The notes: generated by a model from the sequence alone, not told the origin. DNA of 35,070 nucleotides from Acidobacteriota bacterium (GCA_012517875.1 JAAYUB010000015.1:1-35070), one strand, 5' to 3'; positions 1 to 7,705 are shown, counted from the stretch's first letter. Numbers and translations are program-made.

Positions 1-1696
1 CATAGCGGCCGTCCGGTCCGGTGATCGCCTGGGAGACCGCGCGGAACGAGGAGTCGCCGTACGGCCGGGCGATCACGTTGACGTTGGGGCAGGGGGCGCC
101 GTCCTCGTCGGTCACCCGCCCCTCGAGCTGCGTGCCGCGGTCCACGGTGAGCGTCACGGGCACGTCCGCACCGGCAGGCACCGTCAGGTTGTCCTGTTTC
201 ACCGGCAGGATGCCGTTGGCGTTGATTTCCAGCGTCGCGATGCCGGCGGGCAGCAGGTCGAAGACGAAGCGGCCGTCGGCGTCCGATGAGGCGGAGCGGC
301 GCTGGACGCGGCCGCCGCTCTCGCGAATGGTCAGACCGACCCGGAAGTTCCTGGCGGTTGAACCGTCGGTGTTCCGGATCACGCCGTTGATCGAGGCGGC
401 ACGGTCGAGGGTGATCGCCACCTCCTGACCGGCGTCCTCGCGGAGCTCCACTGACCGCTCGGTGACGGGCAGGTAAAGCCGGCTGGCGGTCTCCACCTGC
501 ACCTGGTAGGTGCCGGCTTCCAGCCGGGTCAGCTCGCAGCGGCCCGTCGCGTCCGGTTGCGCCCGGAGCGGCCCGGCGCCGGCCGCCCGGCTCCGGGGGG
601 CATTTCGGGGACGCAGCACCACATGGAGGTCTTCGGGCAGGTCGGAGCCGTCGGAGGAGATCACCCGCACCACCAGGCGGGCCGTGCCGGCCAGCACGAT
701 TTCGACGGTGTTGGGCCGGTCGGGCACCACCTCCAGGGTGGGCCCGACGCGGGTGTAGGTCCCCGCGGCCCAGACCTGGAGGGTGACGCGTCCGGCCGGA
801 ACACCCTCGAGTTCGAAGAGCCCCGCCGCGTCGGTTTGGGTGCTGACGGTGCCTAACCGGGCTGCATCCGGCTGGGTGGACACCATGACGTCCGGCAGAC
901 CGCGGCCGGCGCCGTCGCGGACCACGCCGCTGACCACGCAGCCGCTCTCCAGCAGGAGGGTGATGCCGGACTCGTCCTCGGCCTCTTCCAGCTGGAGGTC
1001 CTTGCGCGCCGACGGCGTGAAACCGTCGGCGCGGGCGAAGAGCTGGAATGCGCCGGGGGGCGCGCCGGCGATCTGGAAGCGACCGGTTTCCGTCGTCCGG
1101 GTCACGAGGCGGACCTGCGCGTTGATCAGGTACACGAAGGCCGGGAAAATATGGCGGCCGGCGGCGTCCACCACATCGCCCGAAACCTTGCCGCTGCCGG
1201 GCAGGACGACGTCCCGCACCAGCAGCTCGCCGGCGCCCACGGGGAGCAGCTCCCGCTCGATGCCGCAGAGGAAGTAGTAGCGGTCCGGCTGCAGATCCAT
1301 GAACGCGTAATAGCCGTTGCGGTCGGTGTGCGCCTTGGTGGTGGTGAAGAACTGGCTCGGCTGACCCAGCACCATGGCGTCGATGATCTCCACCATCACC
1401 CCGGCGGCCGGGCGTCCCTGGGCGTCGTGGACGTGCCCGGAAATCCCGCCCTTGGTGGGATCGGTATAGCGGTCGCGGCGGAAGGTGGTGCCGAGCGGCG
1501 CGTCGGTGAAGATGTCCCAGTCGGCGGGACCGTCCGGTCGCGCCGGCGGCGGCGTCGGTGTCCGGGCGGGGACGTCCGTGACGGTCGCCGGCGGGGCCGG
1601 GTCAAGCGGCGGCTCGCCGTCGCGGAAGATGACCAGCAGGGTCACCACCGCCAGCAGGATGATCAGGAGGTAGAGCCAGACGGTGCGCAGTCGCAT
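1..1696 (-). CDS. Membrane-anchored protein with tandem carboxypeptidase-regulatory-like (transthyretin-fold) repeats, partial
   Basis: The open frame runs from an ATG at 1696 to the left edge, so 565 residues are visible and the C-terminus is missing. Residues 6-24 form one hydrophobic segment (signal anchor or uncleaved signal), followed by a Pro/Thr-rich linker to about residue 60. The rest is a string of about 90-residue units. Each carries the CarboxypepD_reg signature: G-x-V-x-D-x-x-G at the start, then D-x-x-G-x-F/Y and a L-x-P/A-G-x-Y/A motif (for example HTDRNGYYAFMDLQPDRYY and SSDADGRFVFDLLPAG). These domains are beta-sandwiches found in cell-surface proteins and TonB-receptor extensions, so a structural or adhesive role outside the membrane is inferred. 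No enzyme domain is visible. The SD is GGGGGAA, 4 bases before the start. It is transcribed divergently from the lipoprotein gene at 1853. Confidence 0.85.
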   Translation of the reverse strand, partial: MRLRTVWLYLLIILLAVVTLLVIFRDGEPPLDPAPPATVTDVPARTPTPPPARPDGPADWDIFTDAPLGTTFRRDRYTDPTKGGISGHVHDAQGRPAAGVMVEIIDAMVLGQPSQFFTTTKAHTDRNGYYAFMDLQPDRYYFLCGIERELLPVGAGELLVRDVVLPGSGKVSGDVVDAAGRHIFPAFVYLINAQVRLVTRTTETGRFQIAGAPPGAFQLFARADGFTPSARKDLQLEEAEDESGITLLLESGCVVSGVVRDGAGRGLPDVMVSTQPDAARLGTVSTQTDAAGLFELEGVPAGRVTLQVWAAGTYTRVGPTLEVVPDRPNTVEIVLAGTARLVVRVISSDGSDLPEDLHVVLRPRNAPRSRAAGAGPLRAQPDATGRCELTRLEAGTYQVQVETASRLYLPVTERSVELREDAGQEVAITLDRAASINGVIRNTDGSTARNFRVGLTIRESGGRVQRRSASSDADGRFVFDLLPAGIATLEINANGILPVKQDNLTVPAGADVPVTLTVDRGTQLEGRVTDEDGAPCPNVNVIARPYGDSSFRAVSQAITGPDGRY

Positions 1697-1714
1697 GGTG
1701 TTCCCCCGGCTTTC

Positions 1715-1743
1715 GTTTTACCCGAAACATCTCCGTGGGACAA
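1715..1743 (-). promoter_or_regulatory. Putative sigma70 promoter of the regulatory-repeat protein
   Basis: Reading the minus strand, TTGTCC (1743-1738), a 17-bp spacer and TAAAAC (1720-1715) precede the ATG at 1696. The matches to consensus are moderate (about 3/6 and 4/6). It predicts a leader of roughly a dozen bases that still contains the GGGGGAA ribosome site. Confidence 0.4.
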
Positions 1744-1852
1744 GCGTAAAATTGGAAACCGCCGATTGAGAACCGATCCACCGCCTGCGCTGCGGGGAAT
1801 GTCAGTGGCTTCCGGCGGACACCGGGGCGGTTGCAGCAGGGAGAGACTCGCC

Positions 1853-3568
1853 ATGATCCCGATGGGTGTGGGACGACTGCTGGCGGCGGCTGCGGTATTG
1901 CTTGTGCTCGCCGCGGCGGGAGGATGCGGGTCAGCACCGGATCCGTCGCCGCCGCCCGCCACCGCCCCCGCTTCCGCCAAGACACCGGTGCCGAAGCCTC
2001 TGCCTGACGTGCGCCGCCGGCTCGCCGCGTATCAGCCGGTGCAACTCCAACCCGACCTGGGGGCGCTTGACGACGGGGAGCGCGCAGTGCTCCGCCACCT
2101 GGTGCGCGCGGCCCGCCATATCGACGAGATCTTCTGGCGCCAGGTATCCCCCGACAACATCCGACTGCGTGACTGGTTGGCCCAGTCCGCCGATCCGGCC
2201 AGCCGTCACGCCTACGAGTTTTTCCAGATCAACTACGGTTGCTACGACCGGATGCACCAGCACACCCCCTTTCTGGGCAACGCCGCCAAGCCGCGCGGCG
2301 CCAACTTCTATCCCGCCGACATGACCCGCAAGGAGTTTGAGGAGTGGGTCGCGGCGCATCCTGAGGACGCCGCCGCCTTCCGGATCCGCACCACCGTCAT
2401 CCGTCGCGACGGCGGCCGCCTCGTGGCGATGCCGTTCAGCCGGGAATACCGCCTCCTGCTGGAGCCGGCAGCGGCCGAGCTGCGCCTGGCCGCGGCCGCG
2501 GCAGTCAACCCGAGCCTGAAGCGCTTCCTGACGCTGCGCGCCGATGCGCTGCTCACCGACGACTACACCGCCAGCGAACTGGCCTGGCTGGATCTGGCGG
2601 GCACGCGCATCGAGCCGCTGCTGGGGCCGTACGAGGTGTACGAGGACCGGCTATGCCACACCAAGGCCGCCTTCGAGGCGTTCATCACGGTGCGCCTGCC
2701 GGATCTCACCGACCGGATCGCCGCTTACTCCCGGCACCTGCCCGGGCTCTACCGCCGGATGCCCGCGCCGCGCGGCGCCGTTTTACCTCCCTGGCGGCAG
2801 GGAGCGCCCATCGTTGTCGCCGACGCGGTGGAGACCGCTGGCGACGCCCGCGCCGGCATCCAGACCGCCGCCTTCAACCTGCCCCTCGACGGGCGCGTCC
2901 GGCGCGAACGGGGCGCCAAGGTGGTCATGCTGCACAACATCATGGCGGCCAAGTTCCGGCACAACATCCGGCCCGTCCTGGAACGCCTGCTCGCCGCCGA
3001 CGAGATGCGGTATGTCGGCTTCGATGCCTTTTTCCACTTCATCCTGTTCCATGAGCTGAGCCACAGCCTGAGTCCCAACCAGCACGTACTGGACACCACG
3101 TGGGCGACACTGGGCGCAAGCGGTCCGCCCATCGAGGAGGCCCAGGCGGATGTGCTCGGTGTCTGGAGCCTGCTGCGCCTGTCGGACGCCGGCGTGGTCC
3201 CCCTGGGACGGCGCGAGCTGATGACCGCGTACCTGGCCAACATGCTCCGGGGCGCCCGGTTCGGCACGTTCAGCCCCCACGGCCAGGCCAACCTCATCGA
3301 ATTCAACTACCTGCGCGCTCATGCGGCAATCGTGCTGGACGACGCCACCGGCCGCTACCGGGTGGACCCGGTGCGGCTGCCGGCCGTGGTGCGGGAACTG
3401 GCCCGGGCGTTGATCCGGCTGGAGCTGACCCTGGACCAGCCGGCGGCCGACGCCTTCGTGCAGCGCTACATGATCATCCCGCCGGAGCTCCAGCGCGCCC
3501 TGGCCGGCGTATTGGACATTCCCGCCGACATCCGCCCGGAGTTCGCCCCCGTTCCGCCGCTGGATTGA
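1853..3568 (+). CDS. Dipeptidyl-peptidase III-like (M49-related) zinc peptidase lipoprotein
   Basis: The protein has 571 residues. The start ATG at 1853 has AGGGAGAG about 9 bases upstream and opens a hydrophobic signal ending in AAGGC, so Cys25 is the likely lipidation site. A low-complexity Pro/Ala linker follows to about residue 50. The body matches the bacterial dipeptidyl-peptidase 3 family in its block FFQINYGCYDR (123-133), in PRGANFYPADMT (147-158), and in a zinc motif HELSH (400-404) with a downstream EEAQAD (428-433) expected to give the third ligand. Classical DPP III has HExxxH with one extra residue; here the spacing is HExxH. It probably hydrolyses short peptides at the outer membrane or periplasm, but substrate and activity are inferred. 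It converges on the gene at 3816-4976 and is divergent from the gene ending at 1696. Confidence 0.78.
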   Translation: MIPMGVGRLLAAAAVLLVLAAAGGCGSAPDPSPPPATAPASAKTPVPKPLPDVRRRLAAYQPVQLQPDLGALDDGERAVLRHLVRAARHIDEIFWRQVSPDNIRLRDWLAQSADPASRHAYEFFQINYGCYDRMHQHTPFLGNAAKPRGANFYPADMTRKEFEEWVAAHPEDAAAFRIRTTVIRRDGGRLVAMPFSREYRLLLEPAAAELRLAAAAAVNPSLKRFLTLRADALLTDDYTASELAWLDLAGTRIEPLLGPYEVYEDRLCHTKAAFEAFITVRLPDLTDRIAAYSRHLPGLYRRMPAPRGAVLPPWRQGAPIVVADAVETAGDARAGIQTAAFNLPLDGRVRRERGAKVVMLHNIMAAKFRHNIRPVLERLLAADEMRYVGFDAFFHFILFHELSHSLSPNQHVLDTTWATLGASGPPIEEAQADVLGVWSLLRLSDAGVVPLGRRELMTAYLANMLRGARFGTFSPHGQANLIEFNYLRAHAAIVLDDATGRYRVDPVRLPAVVRELARALIRLELTLDQPAADAFVQRYMIIPPELQRALAGVLDIPADIRPEFAPVPPLD

Positions 3569-3815
3569 TGCAATCTCGTCTCCGGCGTAGGCGGCGTTCG
3601 GCCGAACGCGGCCCATTGAATCGGCACGGTCCGTCGTGAAGCGGCGCATTGGGCTGGAGTGCGGCGGCATGACGCCGTTTTGGATGGGCGCGGGACGCGC
3701 GCACGGCGCAACCGCGACATACGGTTAGTCGCAGAAAGCCAGATCCCGGCACCGGCTCCGCAGGCAATCAGAGCGCAGACGTGTCTGCGCACCCAAACCC
3801 CATCCGCGATGATTC
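3569..3815. repeat. Convergent intergenic gap with two perfect palindromes
   Basis: This 247-base gap between convergent genes has no convincing ORF. It contains GCGTTCGGCCGAACGC (3594-3609), a perfect 16-bp palindrome, and GCGCAGAC-GT-GTCTGCGC (3773-3790), an 8-bp stem with a two-base centre. Neither is followed by a clear T-run. They may act as bidirectional transcription stops or protein-binding palindromes; which of these is not decidable from sequence. Confidence 0.6.
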
Positions 3816-4976
3816 TTATTCGGCGGCGCGGCGGTGGAGAAGCCCCGGGTGATACACCGCCAAACGGCGCAGGACGGACCGATAACGGGCCATGTCTCCT
3901 TGGCTGCCCTGGACGTCGGCGCGGTAGAGGCGGACCAGATTCTCGAACCAGGGATGTCTGGCCAGCGCGGCGAGCTCCACCGCGGGCAGGTCGCGGACCA
4001 GCTTGGGCAGCAGGTGATGGCGGATATAAAACTGGACTTCCTCGACGAGCTCCGGCTCGAAGCCGAGGCGCCGCAGGATCCGCCCGGCCATGGCCGCTCC
4101 GGCGGGGGAGTGGCCGGGGAACGAGACCGTCTTTTCCACCACCAGGGTGGCCGGCTTGGCGATGTCGTGGAGCAACAGCCCCAGGGCCAGCCCCAGCGGC
4201 AGCCGCCGGCAGCGGCGGAAGCACTCGAGGGTGTGCACCCAGACGTCGCCTTCGGGGTGGTACTCCTTGTCCTGGGGGCAGCCGCGCAGCGCCGCCAGCT
4301 CCGGGATGATCCGCTCCAGCGCGCCCAGCTCCCCCAGCAGCTCCAGGCCGGCCATGGGGCGGCGGGCGGTGAGCACGGCGGCCAGCCCCGCGCGCACCGC
4401 CGGGAGCAGCTCGCGGGTCAGCGTCACCGACTCGGCCCGCAGTTCCTCCAGCAGGGCCGGATCGGGCTCGAGGGGTTCGTCCGCTACCAACGCCGCGGCG
4501 GACAGAAGGCGCTCCAGCCGGGCGGCGGGGCGCGGACCCGGCGAGGCAAGTGCCCGAAGCACGCCGCGGCGGATGTCATCACGGCAGCCCAGCGGGTCGA
4601 GGTAGCGATCGCGCGCCGGATCGTACAGCAGACCGTGGACGGTGAACCACGCCTGGCCTGCCACGCGGCGAGAGTCGAGAACGGAACCGGCGCTCCGCCG
4701 GCGGGCGCCGGCGGCCAGCGGATCGCACGCCAGCAGCAGCCGGATGGCGCCGAGCGCTGCCGAGGCGCTCCAGCGCCCCTCGCCGCACGGGTTCACGTCG
4801 TCGAGGGCGCGGGCGAGGTAGATGACATCGGCGTCGGCCCAGAGGCGGATCTCCGTTGTCTCGCGCCGGCGGTAGAGCCGCCGGGCGGTTTCCTCGACCA
4901 CGTAGAGGCGGTAGCCGTCGCGCTGAAAGCGCCGCGCCAGTTCGCCCAGCTGCTGCCGCATCGCCGTTTCGGTCAT
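3816..4976 (-). CDS. CCA-adding-enzyme/poly(A) polymerase-like protein with degenerate catalytic head and intact HD domain
   Basis: The protein has 386 residues, close to the length of bacterial CCA tRNA nucleotidyltransferases, and keeps their architecture. The head region is at about 20-150, the helical neck follows, and the HD phosphohydrolase domain lies at about 238-325 (HPEGDVWVHT, then LLLHDIAKP with His270-Asp271, then FPGHSPAGA). The head is eroded: the expected G-G-x-V-R-D strand reads VVEETARR (26-33), and the metal-binding D-x-D position reads EIRLW, so both carboxylates are gone. The FTVHGLLYDP block (111-120) and the LDPLG block (126-130) remain as landmarks. Nucleotide transfer to tRNA is therefore unlikely. 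A phosphatase or phosphodiesterase role of the HD domain, or a tRNA-binding role, is possible. The ATG at 4976 was preferred because a -10-like box sits 7 bases before it. The next ATG is at 4961. Confidence 0.8.
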   Translation of the reverse strand: MTETAMRQQLGELARRFQRDGYRLYVVEETARRLYRRRETTEIRLWADADVIYLARALDDVNPCGEGRWSASAALGAIRLLLACDPLAAGARRRSAGSVLDSRRVAGQAWFTVHGLLYDPARDRYLDPLGCRDDIRRGVLRALASPGPRPAARLERLLSAAALVADEPLEPDPALLEELRAESVTLTRELLPAVRAGLAAVLTARRPMAGLELLGELGALERIIPELAALRGCPQDKEYHPEGDVWVHTLECFRRCRRLPLGLALGLLLHDIAKPATLVVEKTVSFPGHSPAGAAMAGRILRRLGFEPELVEEVQFYIRHHLLPKLVRDLPAVELAALARHPWFENLVRLYRADVQGSQGDMARYRSVLRRLAVYHPGLLHRRAAE

Positions 4977-4983
4977 GCTCTCA

Positions 4984-5012
4984 GTTGTAGCGCATTCGGG
5001 ACGGAAATGGAA
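4984..5012 (-). promoter_or_regulatory. Weak promoter candidate 7 bp before the HD-protein ATG
   Basis: On the minus strand, TACAAC (4989-4984) lies 7 bases before the ATG at 4976, with a poor -35 (TTCCAT, 5012-5007) at 17-bp spacing. The geometry would give a leaderless or nearly leaderless transcript. A repetitive word tract starts immediately upstream of the -35 position. Confidence 0.35.
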
Positions 5013-5117
5013 TTGGGGAGTCGGTGAATCGGGAGACGGGAGACGGATCAATTCTCAACGATCACCCATCACCCATAACCCGTTGCGAGCTTTCAAACAT
5101 TCAAGCACCGGTTGACT
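5013..5117. repeat. Intergenic word tract A
   Basis: The tract lies in the 185-base gap between two minus-strand genes. It runs from GGTGAATCGGGAGACGGG-type sequence (5021-5047), through ATCACCC/ATAACCC-type repeats (5048-5092), to three 8-bp units TGCGAGCT, TTCAAACA, TTCAAGCA (5094-5117). It is visibly poorer in G+C than the flanking genes. The same words recur in the other tracts of this window. It has no coding signature. Confidence 0.7.
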
Positions 5118-5161
5118 GGCTCATCTCATGGGATCGGGAACGCGCCTCGAACCCTGACGAA

Positions 5162-5704
5162 TCAGAGAAACCGCCGGCAGCGTTCAGCGGCTTTCTCCAG
5201 CATCTGACCCGCCAGGATGCCGAAGGTGAGGGTGGCCTCGAGATCGGGTAGCTCGGGAAGCTGTTCGGCCAGGGCGGCCAGCAGATCCTGGAAGGCGGCG
5301 CGGTCGCCCAGCCGATCCCGGTACCGGGCGGCGAGGACGCTGGGGACGACAGCCGCCTCGCCCGCGGCCGCGGCCAGCGCGTCCAGTCGGGCCCAGGCGC
5401 CGGTGCCCGGATCCGGCAGGCCGGCCTCCAGCTCCAGCCCCGCCAGGCATGCCGAGAACAGCGTGAGGAAGATCCGCCGGCCCCCCTCCGGATTCAACTG
5501 TGCGAGATGCGCGCGGAACAGTGAGCCGGCGTTCAGGAACAGCCAGTGATCCATCTCCTGGGCGCTCAGCGCGGCGGCCAAAGCACGGGCGCGCAAAGCC
5601 GTCGGGACCAGACGGCGGCACTGTCGCACGAAGCGGCGCTCCAGCCGTCCGATGCGCGCCTCGTAGTTGCGGTCCCCGGTGCCGAAGATGGACTCGGGCC
5701 ACAT
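5162..5704 (-). CDS. Hypothetical helical protein, 180 aa
   Basis: I do not recognise this protein. It is predicted to be mostly alpha-helical and soluble, rich in Ala, Leu and Arg, with no signal peptide, membrane segment or obvious catalytic motif. The N-terminal part (MWPESIFGTGDRNYEARIG) is followed by a basic stretch (residues about 24-45), and the remainder alternates hydrophobic helices with acidic residues. The frame stays open to 5881, but the ATG at 5704 was chosen because a good promoter (TTGGCA, 17 bp, GACAAT) ends 6 bases before it. That would make the transcript leaderless. An alternative ATG lies at 5761. The same-strand gene downstream starts 185 bases away beyond a repeat tract, so the two probably have separate promoters. 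Confidence 0.6.
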   Translation of the reverse strand: MWPESIFGTGDRNYEARIGRLERRFVRQCRRLVPTALRARALAAALSAQEMDHWLFLNAGSLFRAHLAQLNPEGGRRIFLTLFSACLAGLELEAGLPDPGTGAWARLDALAAAAGEAAVVPSVLAARYRDRLGDRAAFQDLLAALAEQLPELPDLEATLTFGILAGQMLEKAAERCRRFL

Positions 5705-5710
5705 GCGTCC

Positions 5711-5739
5711 ATTGTCGCCGTAAGGGGCGCCGCTGCCAA
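5711..5739 (-). promoter_or_regulatory. Sigma70-type promoter of the 180-aa hypothetical gene
   Basis: On the minus strand, TTGGCA (5739-5734, 5/6 of consensus), a 17-bp spacer and GACAAT (5716-5711, 4/6) end 6 bases before the ATG at 5704. Transcription would start at or next to the A of the ATG, giving a leaderless message. Confidence 0.5.
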
Positions 5740-5789
5740 GTGAATTCTGCGAGCAGCCCATCGTCCGGCCGGGTCCCGGTTCTTGGCCG

Positions 5790-5897
5790 GATAAACGAAT
5801 CATGTTGATGGTTGATGAATCGGTGAATTGGTGCATCGAAAGACAAGAGACGGATCGACTGTCAACCTCAACAATCAACAATCAACAATCAACAGTT
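5790..5897. repeat. Intergenic word tract B
   Basis: The tract lies between two divergent genes. It contains GATGGTTGATGAATCGGTGA-like words (about 5808-5835), AGACAAGAGACGGATCG (about 5842-5858) and a tandem of the 7-mer ATCAACA repeated three times (about 5873-5896). The tract ends 5 bases before the -35 hexamer of the rightward gene. Word order (GGTGAATC/GAGACGG, then ATCAAC) matches tracts A and H. Confidence 0.7.
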
Positions 5898-5902
5898 TCT
5901 TC

Positions 5903-5931
5903 TTGGCGGCCGGCCGGCTTTGCGTGACAAT
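5903..5931 (+). promoter_or_regulatory. Putative promoter of the basic-tailed membrane protein
   Basis: TTGGCG (5903-5908), a 17-bp spacer and GACAAT (5926-5931) lie 32 bases before the ATG at 5964. The predicted leader carries the GGGAGGAAT ribosome site. The match is moderate (3/6 and 4/6). Confidence 0.4.
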
Positions 5932-5963
5932 GGGGGGCAATCCACGTCGGGAGGAATTGCAGC

Positions 5964-6671
5964 ATGGCGGGACCGAAAGCGGGCAAGGCCGGAACGGGCA
6001 AACGGCTCAGCGGATCCGGGCAGGGTGGAAAGCGGGGCGCCACCGCCCGCGCCGCCGCCAAGGCCACGGCGGGCAAGGCCGGGGCGCTCACCGGTTCGGA
6101 CCTGGCGGTGGCCGGGGTGTTTCTCAGCGGGGTCATCGTCGCCCTGGTGGCGTTCTCCACGGCCGTCCACCCCCTGAACGAATGGTTCATCGTCAAGCCG
6201 GCCCTCGTCGGCATGGCCATCGGTGCGGTGGCCGCGGTGATCCTTCACCGGATCAAGCGGCAGGAGAGCTTCTTCTTCGTCCTGGCCGTGGTGGCGTTCA
6301 GCATGGCGCTCTGGGCCGTCGGTGTCACCCTGGCATTGAACCGCCCGCTGGACCGGAGCCCGATCAAGCATCACTTCGTCTCCGTGGTCAACAAGTACGA
6401 GCGTGGCTCGGGCCGCAACGCCGAGTATTACCTCGAGGTCGACGGCTTCTCCGAAGACGGCGTGACACTGCGCCATCTGCAGGTTCCCGAGGACGTCCAT
6501 ACCGGTGTCACCGCCGGCGGCCGGGTGGACGTGCTCACTCGGAACGGTTTCTTCGGCCTGAGCTACCTGGAGCAGGTGCAGCTTGTGGGGCTTGACCTGC
6601 CGACGGTGGATGAGCAGATGCTACCCGCCGTGCCGCCCACCATCCCGGTGGACAGCCTGCCGGGGAAATGA
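5964..6671 (+). CDS. Membrane protein with Lys/Ala-rich basic N-terminal tail
   Basis: The protein has 235 residues. The start ATG at 5964 has a strong SD (GGGAGGAAT, 6 bases away). Residues 1-42 are a flexible, strongly basic Lys/Ala/Gly-rich tail resembling histone-H1-like or nucleic-acid-binding tails. Hydrophobic segments lie at about 46-66, 76-95 and 103-122. A soluble beta-rich domain of about 100 residues follows (HHFVSVVNKYERG onwards), ending in a Pro-rich C-terminus. I do not recognise the family. The overall plan (short membrane core plus an extracytoplasmic domain) resembles small uncharacterised membrane proteins. The gene is followed 43 bases later by rlmB on the same strand, so the two may be co-transcribed. 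Confidence 0.75.
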   Translation: MAGPKAGKAGTGKRLSGSGQGGKRGATARAAAKATAGKAGALTGSDLAVAGVFLSGVIVALVAFSTAVHPLNEWFIVKPALVGMAIGAVAAVILHRIKRQESFFFVLAVVAFSMALWAVGVTLALNRPLDRSPIKHHFVSVVNKYERGSGRNAEYYLEVDGFSEDGVTLRHLQVPEDVHTGVTAGGRVDVLTRNGFFGLSYLEQVQLVGLDLPTVDEQMLPAVPPTIPVDSLPGK

Positions 6672-6714
6672 CGGCGCGCGGCCGCGCGGGATTCGGCGAC
6701 AGGTGAGGTGCGGC

Positions 6715-7440
6715 ATGCCCGTGATCTGCGGGATCCATCCGGTGAAGGAAGCCCTGGCGACGGGCGGGGTGGAGCGGCTGCTGGTCGCGGAGGGGAAACA
6801 CCACCCGCGGATCCACGAGCTGGTGACGGCGGCCCGCGGGCGCGGGATTGAGGTGCGCGCCGTCCCGCGGGCGGTGTTGGACCGCCACGCCCCTGGCGCC
6901 AACCACCAGGGCGTGGTGGCGTTCTCCGCCGGCCGGGCGCTCTGCGACCTGGCGGAGCTGCTCCGGCCGGAGGCAGGCACACCGCTGCTGCTGCTGCTGG
7001 ACGGCGTCGAGGACCCCCACAACCTGGGTGCCATCCTGCGGAGCGCCGACGGCGCCGGCGCCACCGGCGTCATCCTGCCGAAACGCCGCTCCGCCCCGCT
7101 GTCGGATGCGGTGTGGCGCGCGTCGGCCGGCGCCGCCGCCTACGTGCCGGTGGCCCGCGTGGTCAACGTGGCCGAGACCATCCGCACCCTGCAAGCGGGC
7201 GGCGTCCGCGTGGTGGGGGCCGATGCGGCGGCCGGACGGCCGTTCTTCGCCGAGGACCTCACCGGTCCGGTGGCGCTGGTGCTCGGTCGGGAGGGACAGG
7301 GGCTGCACCGGCTGGTGCGGGAGCGCTGCGACGCGCTGGTGAGCCTGCCGATGCGCGGCCGGGTGTCGTCGCTCAATGTGTCGGTGAGCGCGGCGATCCT
7401 GCTGTACGAGGCGGTGCGCCAGCGGGCGACGGCACTGTAG
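6715..7440 (+). CDS. rlmB: 23S rRNA (guanosine-2'-O)-methyltransferase RlmB (TrmH/SPOUT family)
   Basis: The protein has 241 residues, the usual RlmB length. The N-terminal substrate-binding domain starts with CGIHPVKEAL (5-14) and includes the APGANHQGVVA segment (59-69). The SPOUT catalytic domain shows all the knot motifs: LLDGVEDPHNLGAILRSAD (94-112), VLGREGQGL (189-197) and LPMRGRVSSLNVSVSAA (211-227). The family 2'-O-methylates a guanosine in 23S rRNA (G2251 in E. coli), using S-adenosylmethionine bound in the trefoil knot. The start at 6715 was chosen over upstream in-frame positions because AGGTGAGGTG precedes it and because the family begins at this motif. RlmB and other TrmH-family members are hard to separate by eye, but the N-terminal domain favours RlmB. 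Confidence 0.9.
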   Translation: MPVICGIHPVKEALATGGVERLLVAEGKHHPRIHELVTAARGRGIEVRAVPRAVLDRHAPGANHQGVVAFSAGRALCDLAELLRPEAGTPLLLLLDGVEDPHNLGAILRSADGAGATGVILPKRRSAPLSDAVWRASAGAAAYVPVARVVNVAETIRTLQAGGVRVVGADAAAGRPFFAEDLTGPVALVLGREGQGLHRLVRERCDALVSLPMRGRVSSLNVSVSAAILLYEAVRQRATAL

Positions 7441-7450
7441 CGTGGCATGG

Positions 7451-7469
7451 CGCAGGCGTCCCGCCTGCG
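7451..7469. terminator. GC-rich hairpin after rlmB
   Basis: CGCAGGCG, loop TCC, CGCCTGCG forms a perfect 8-bp stem 10 bases after the rlmB stop. No T-run follows, so it is either a factor-dependent or weak stop, or a REP-like element. The hairpin at 13090 shares the GCAGGC/GCCTGC arms. Confidence 0.5.
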
Positions 7470-7474
7470 AGTGG

Positions 7475-7697
7475 AATCACCACAAAGCCTCGAAGGACAC
7501 AAAGAAGCCATTCCATTTATCATCGATCATCGGTCATTTAGCATTTGTCATTGGTCTGCGAACCTGCGAACCTGTGAACCTGCGAACTTGTAAACGTTAT
7601 AAACCTTCAATCCGCTCGATGACGATTACGAGCACGATTACGATTACGAATTACGAGCACGATATCCGATGTCCGAAGTCTGATGTCCGCTGTCCGT
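7475..7697. repeat. Intergenic word tract C
   Basis: This is the richest tract. It begins with CACAAAG...GGACACAAAG (about 7479-7504), followed by ATCATCGATCATCGGTCAT-like words (about 7519-7553). Five 8-bp units come next: TGCGAACC, TGCGAACC, TGTGAACC, TGCGAACT, TGTAAACG (7557-7596). A hexamer-like run of CGATTA/CGAGCA follows (about 7618-7663), then a run of GATGTCCG-type words (7666-7697) that flows straight into the extended -10 box of the next gene. Base composition is markedly lower in G+C than the flanking genes. No ORF or RNA gene is visible. Confidence 0.75.
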
Positions 7698-7705
7698 GGT
7701 AGAAT
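7697..7705 (+). promoter_or_regulatory. Extended -10 promoter giving a probable leaderless transcript
   Basis: TG-G-TAGAAT ends 6 bases before the ATG at 7712, and only a TCCCCC stretch without SD separates them. No good -35 is visible, which fits an extended -10 promoter. Transcription would start on the initiation codon. Confidence 0.5.

Noticed and set aside
3834-5027. A 397-codon + strand frame opposite the HD-domain protein
   Set aside because: Composition (Gln/Arg/Gly/His-rich) and lack of any motif mark it as antisense to a real gene.
7557-7596. Possible CRISPR or tandem-repeat array
   Set aside because: The 8-bp units are contiguous, degenerate and without spacers, and no cas genes are present.
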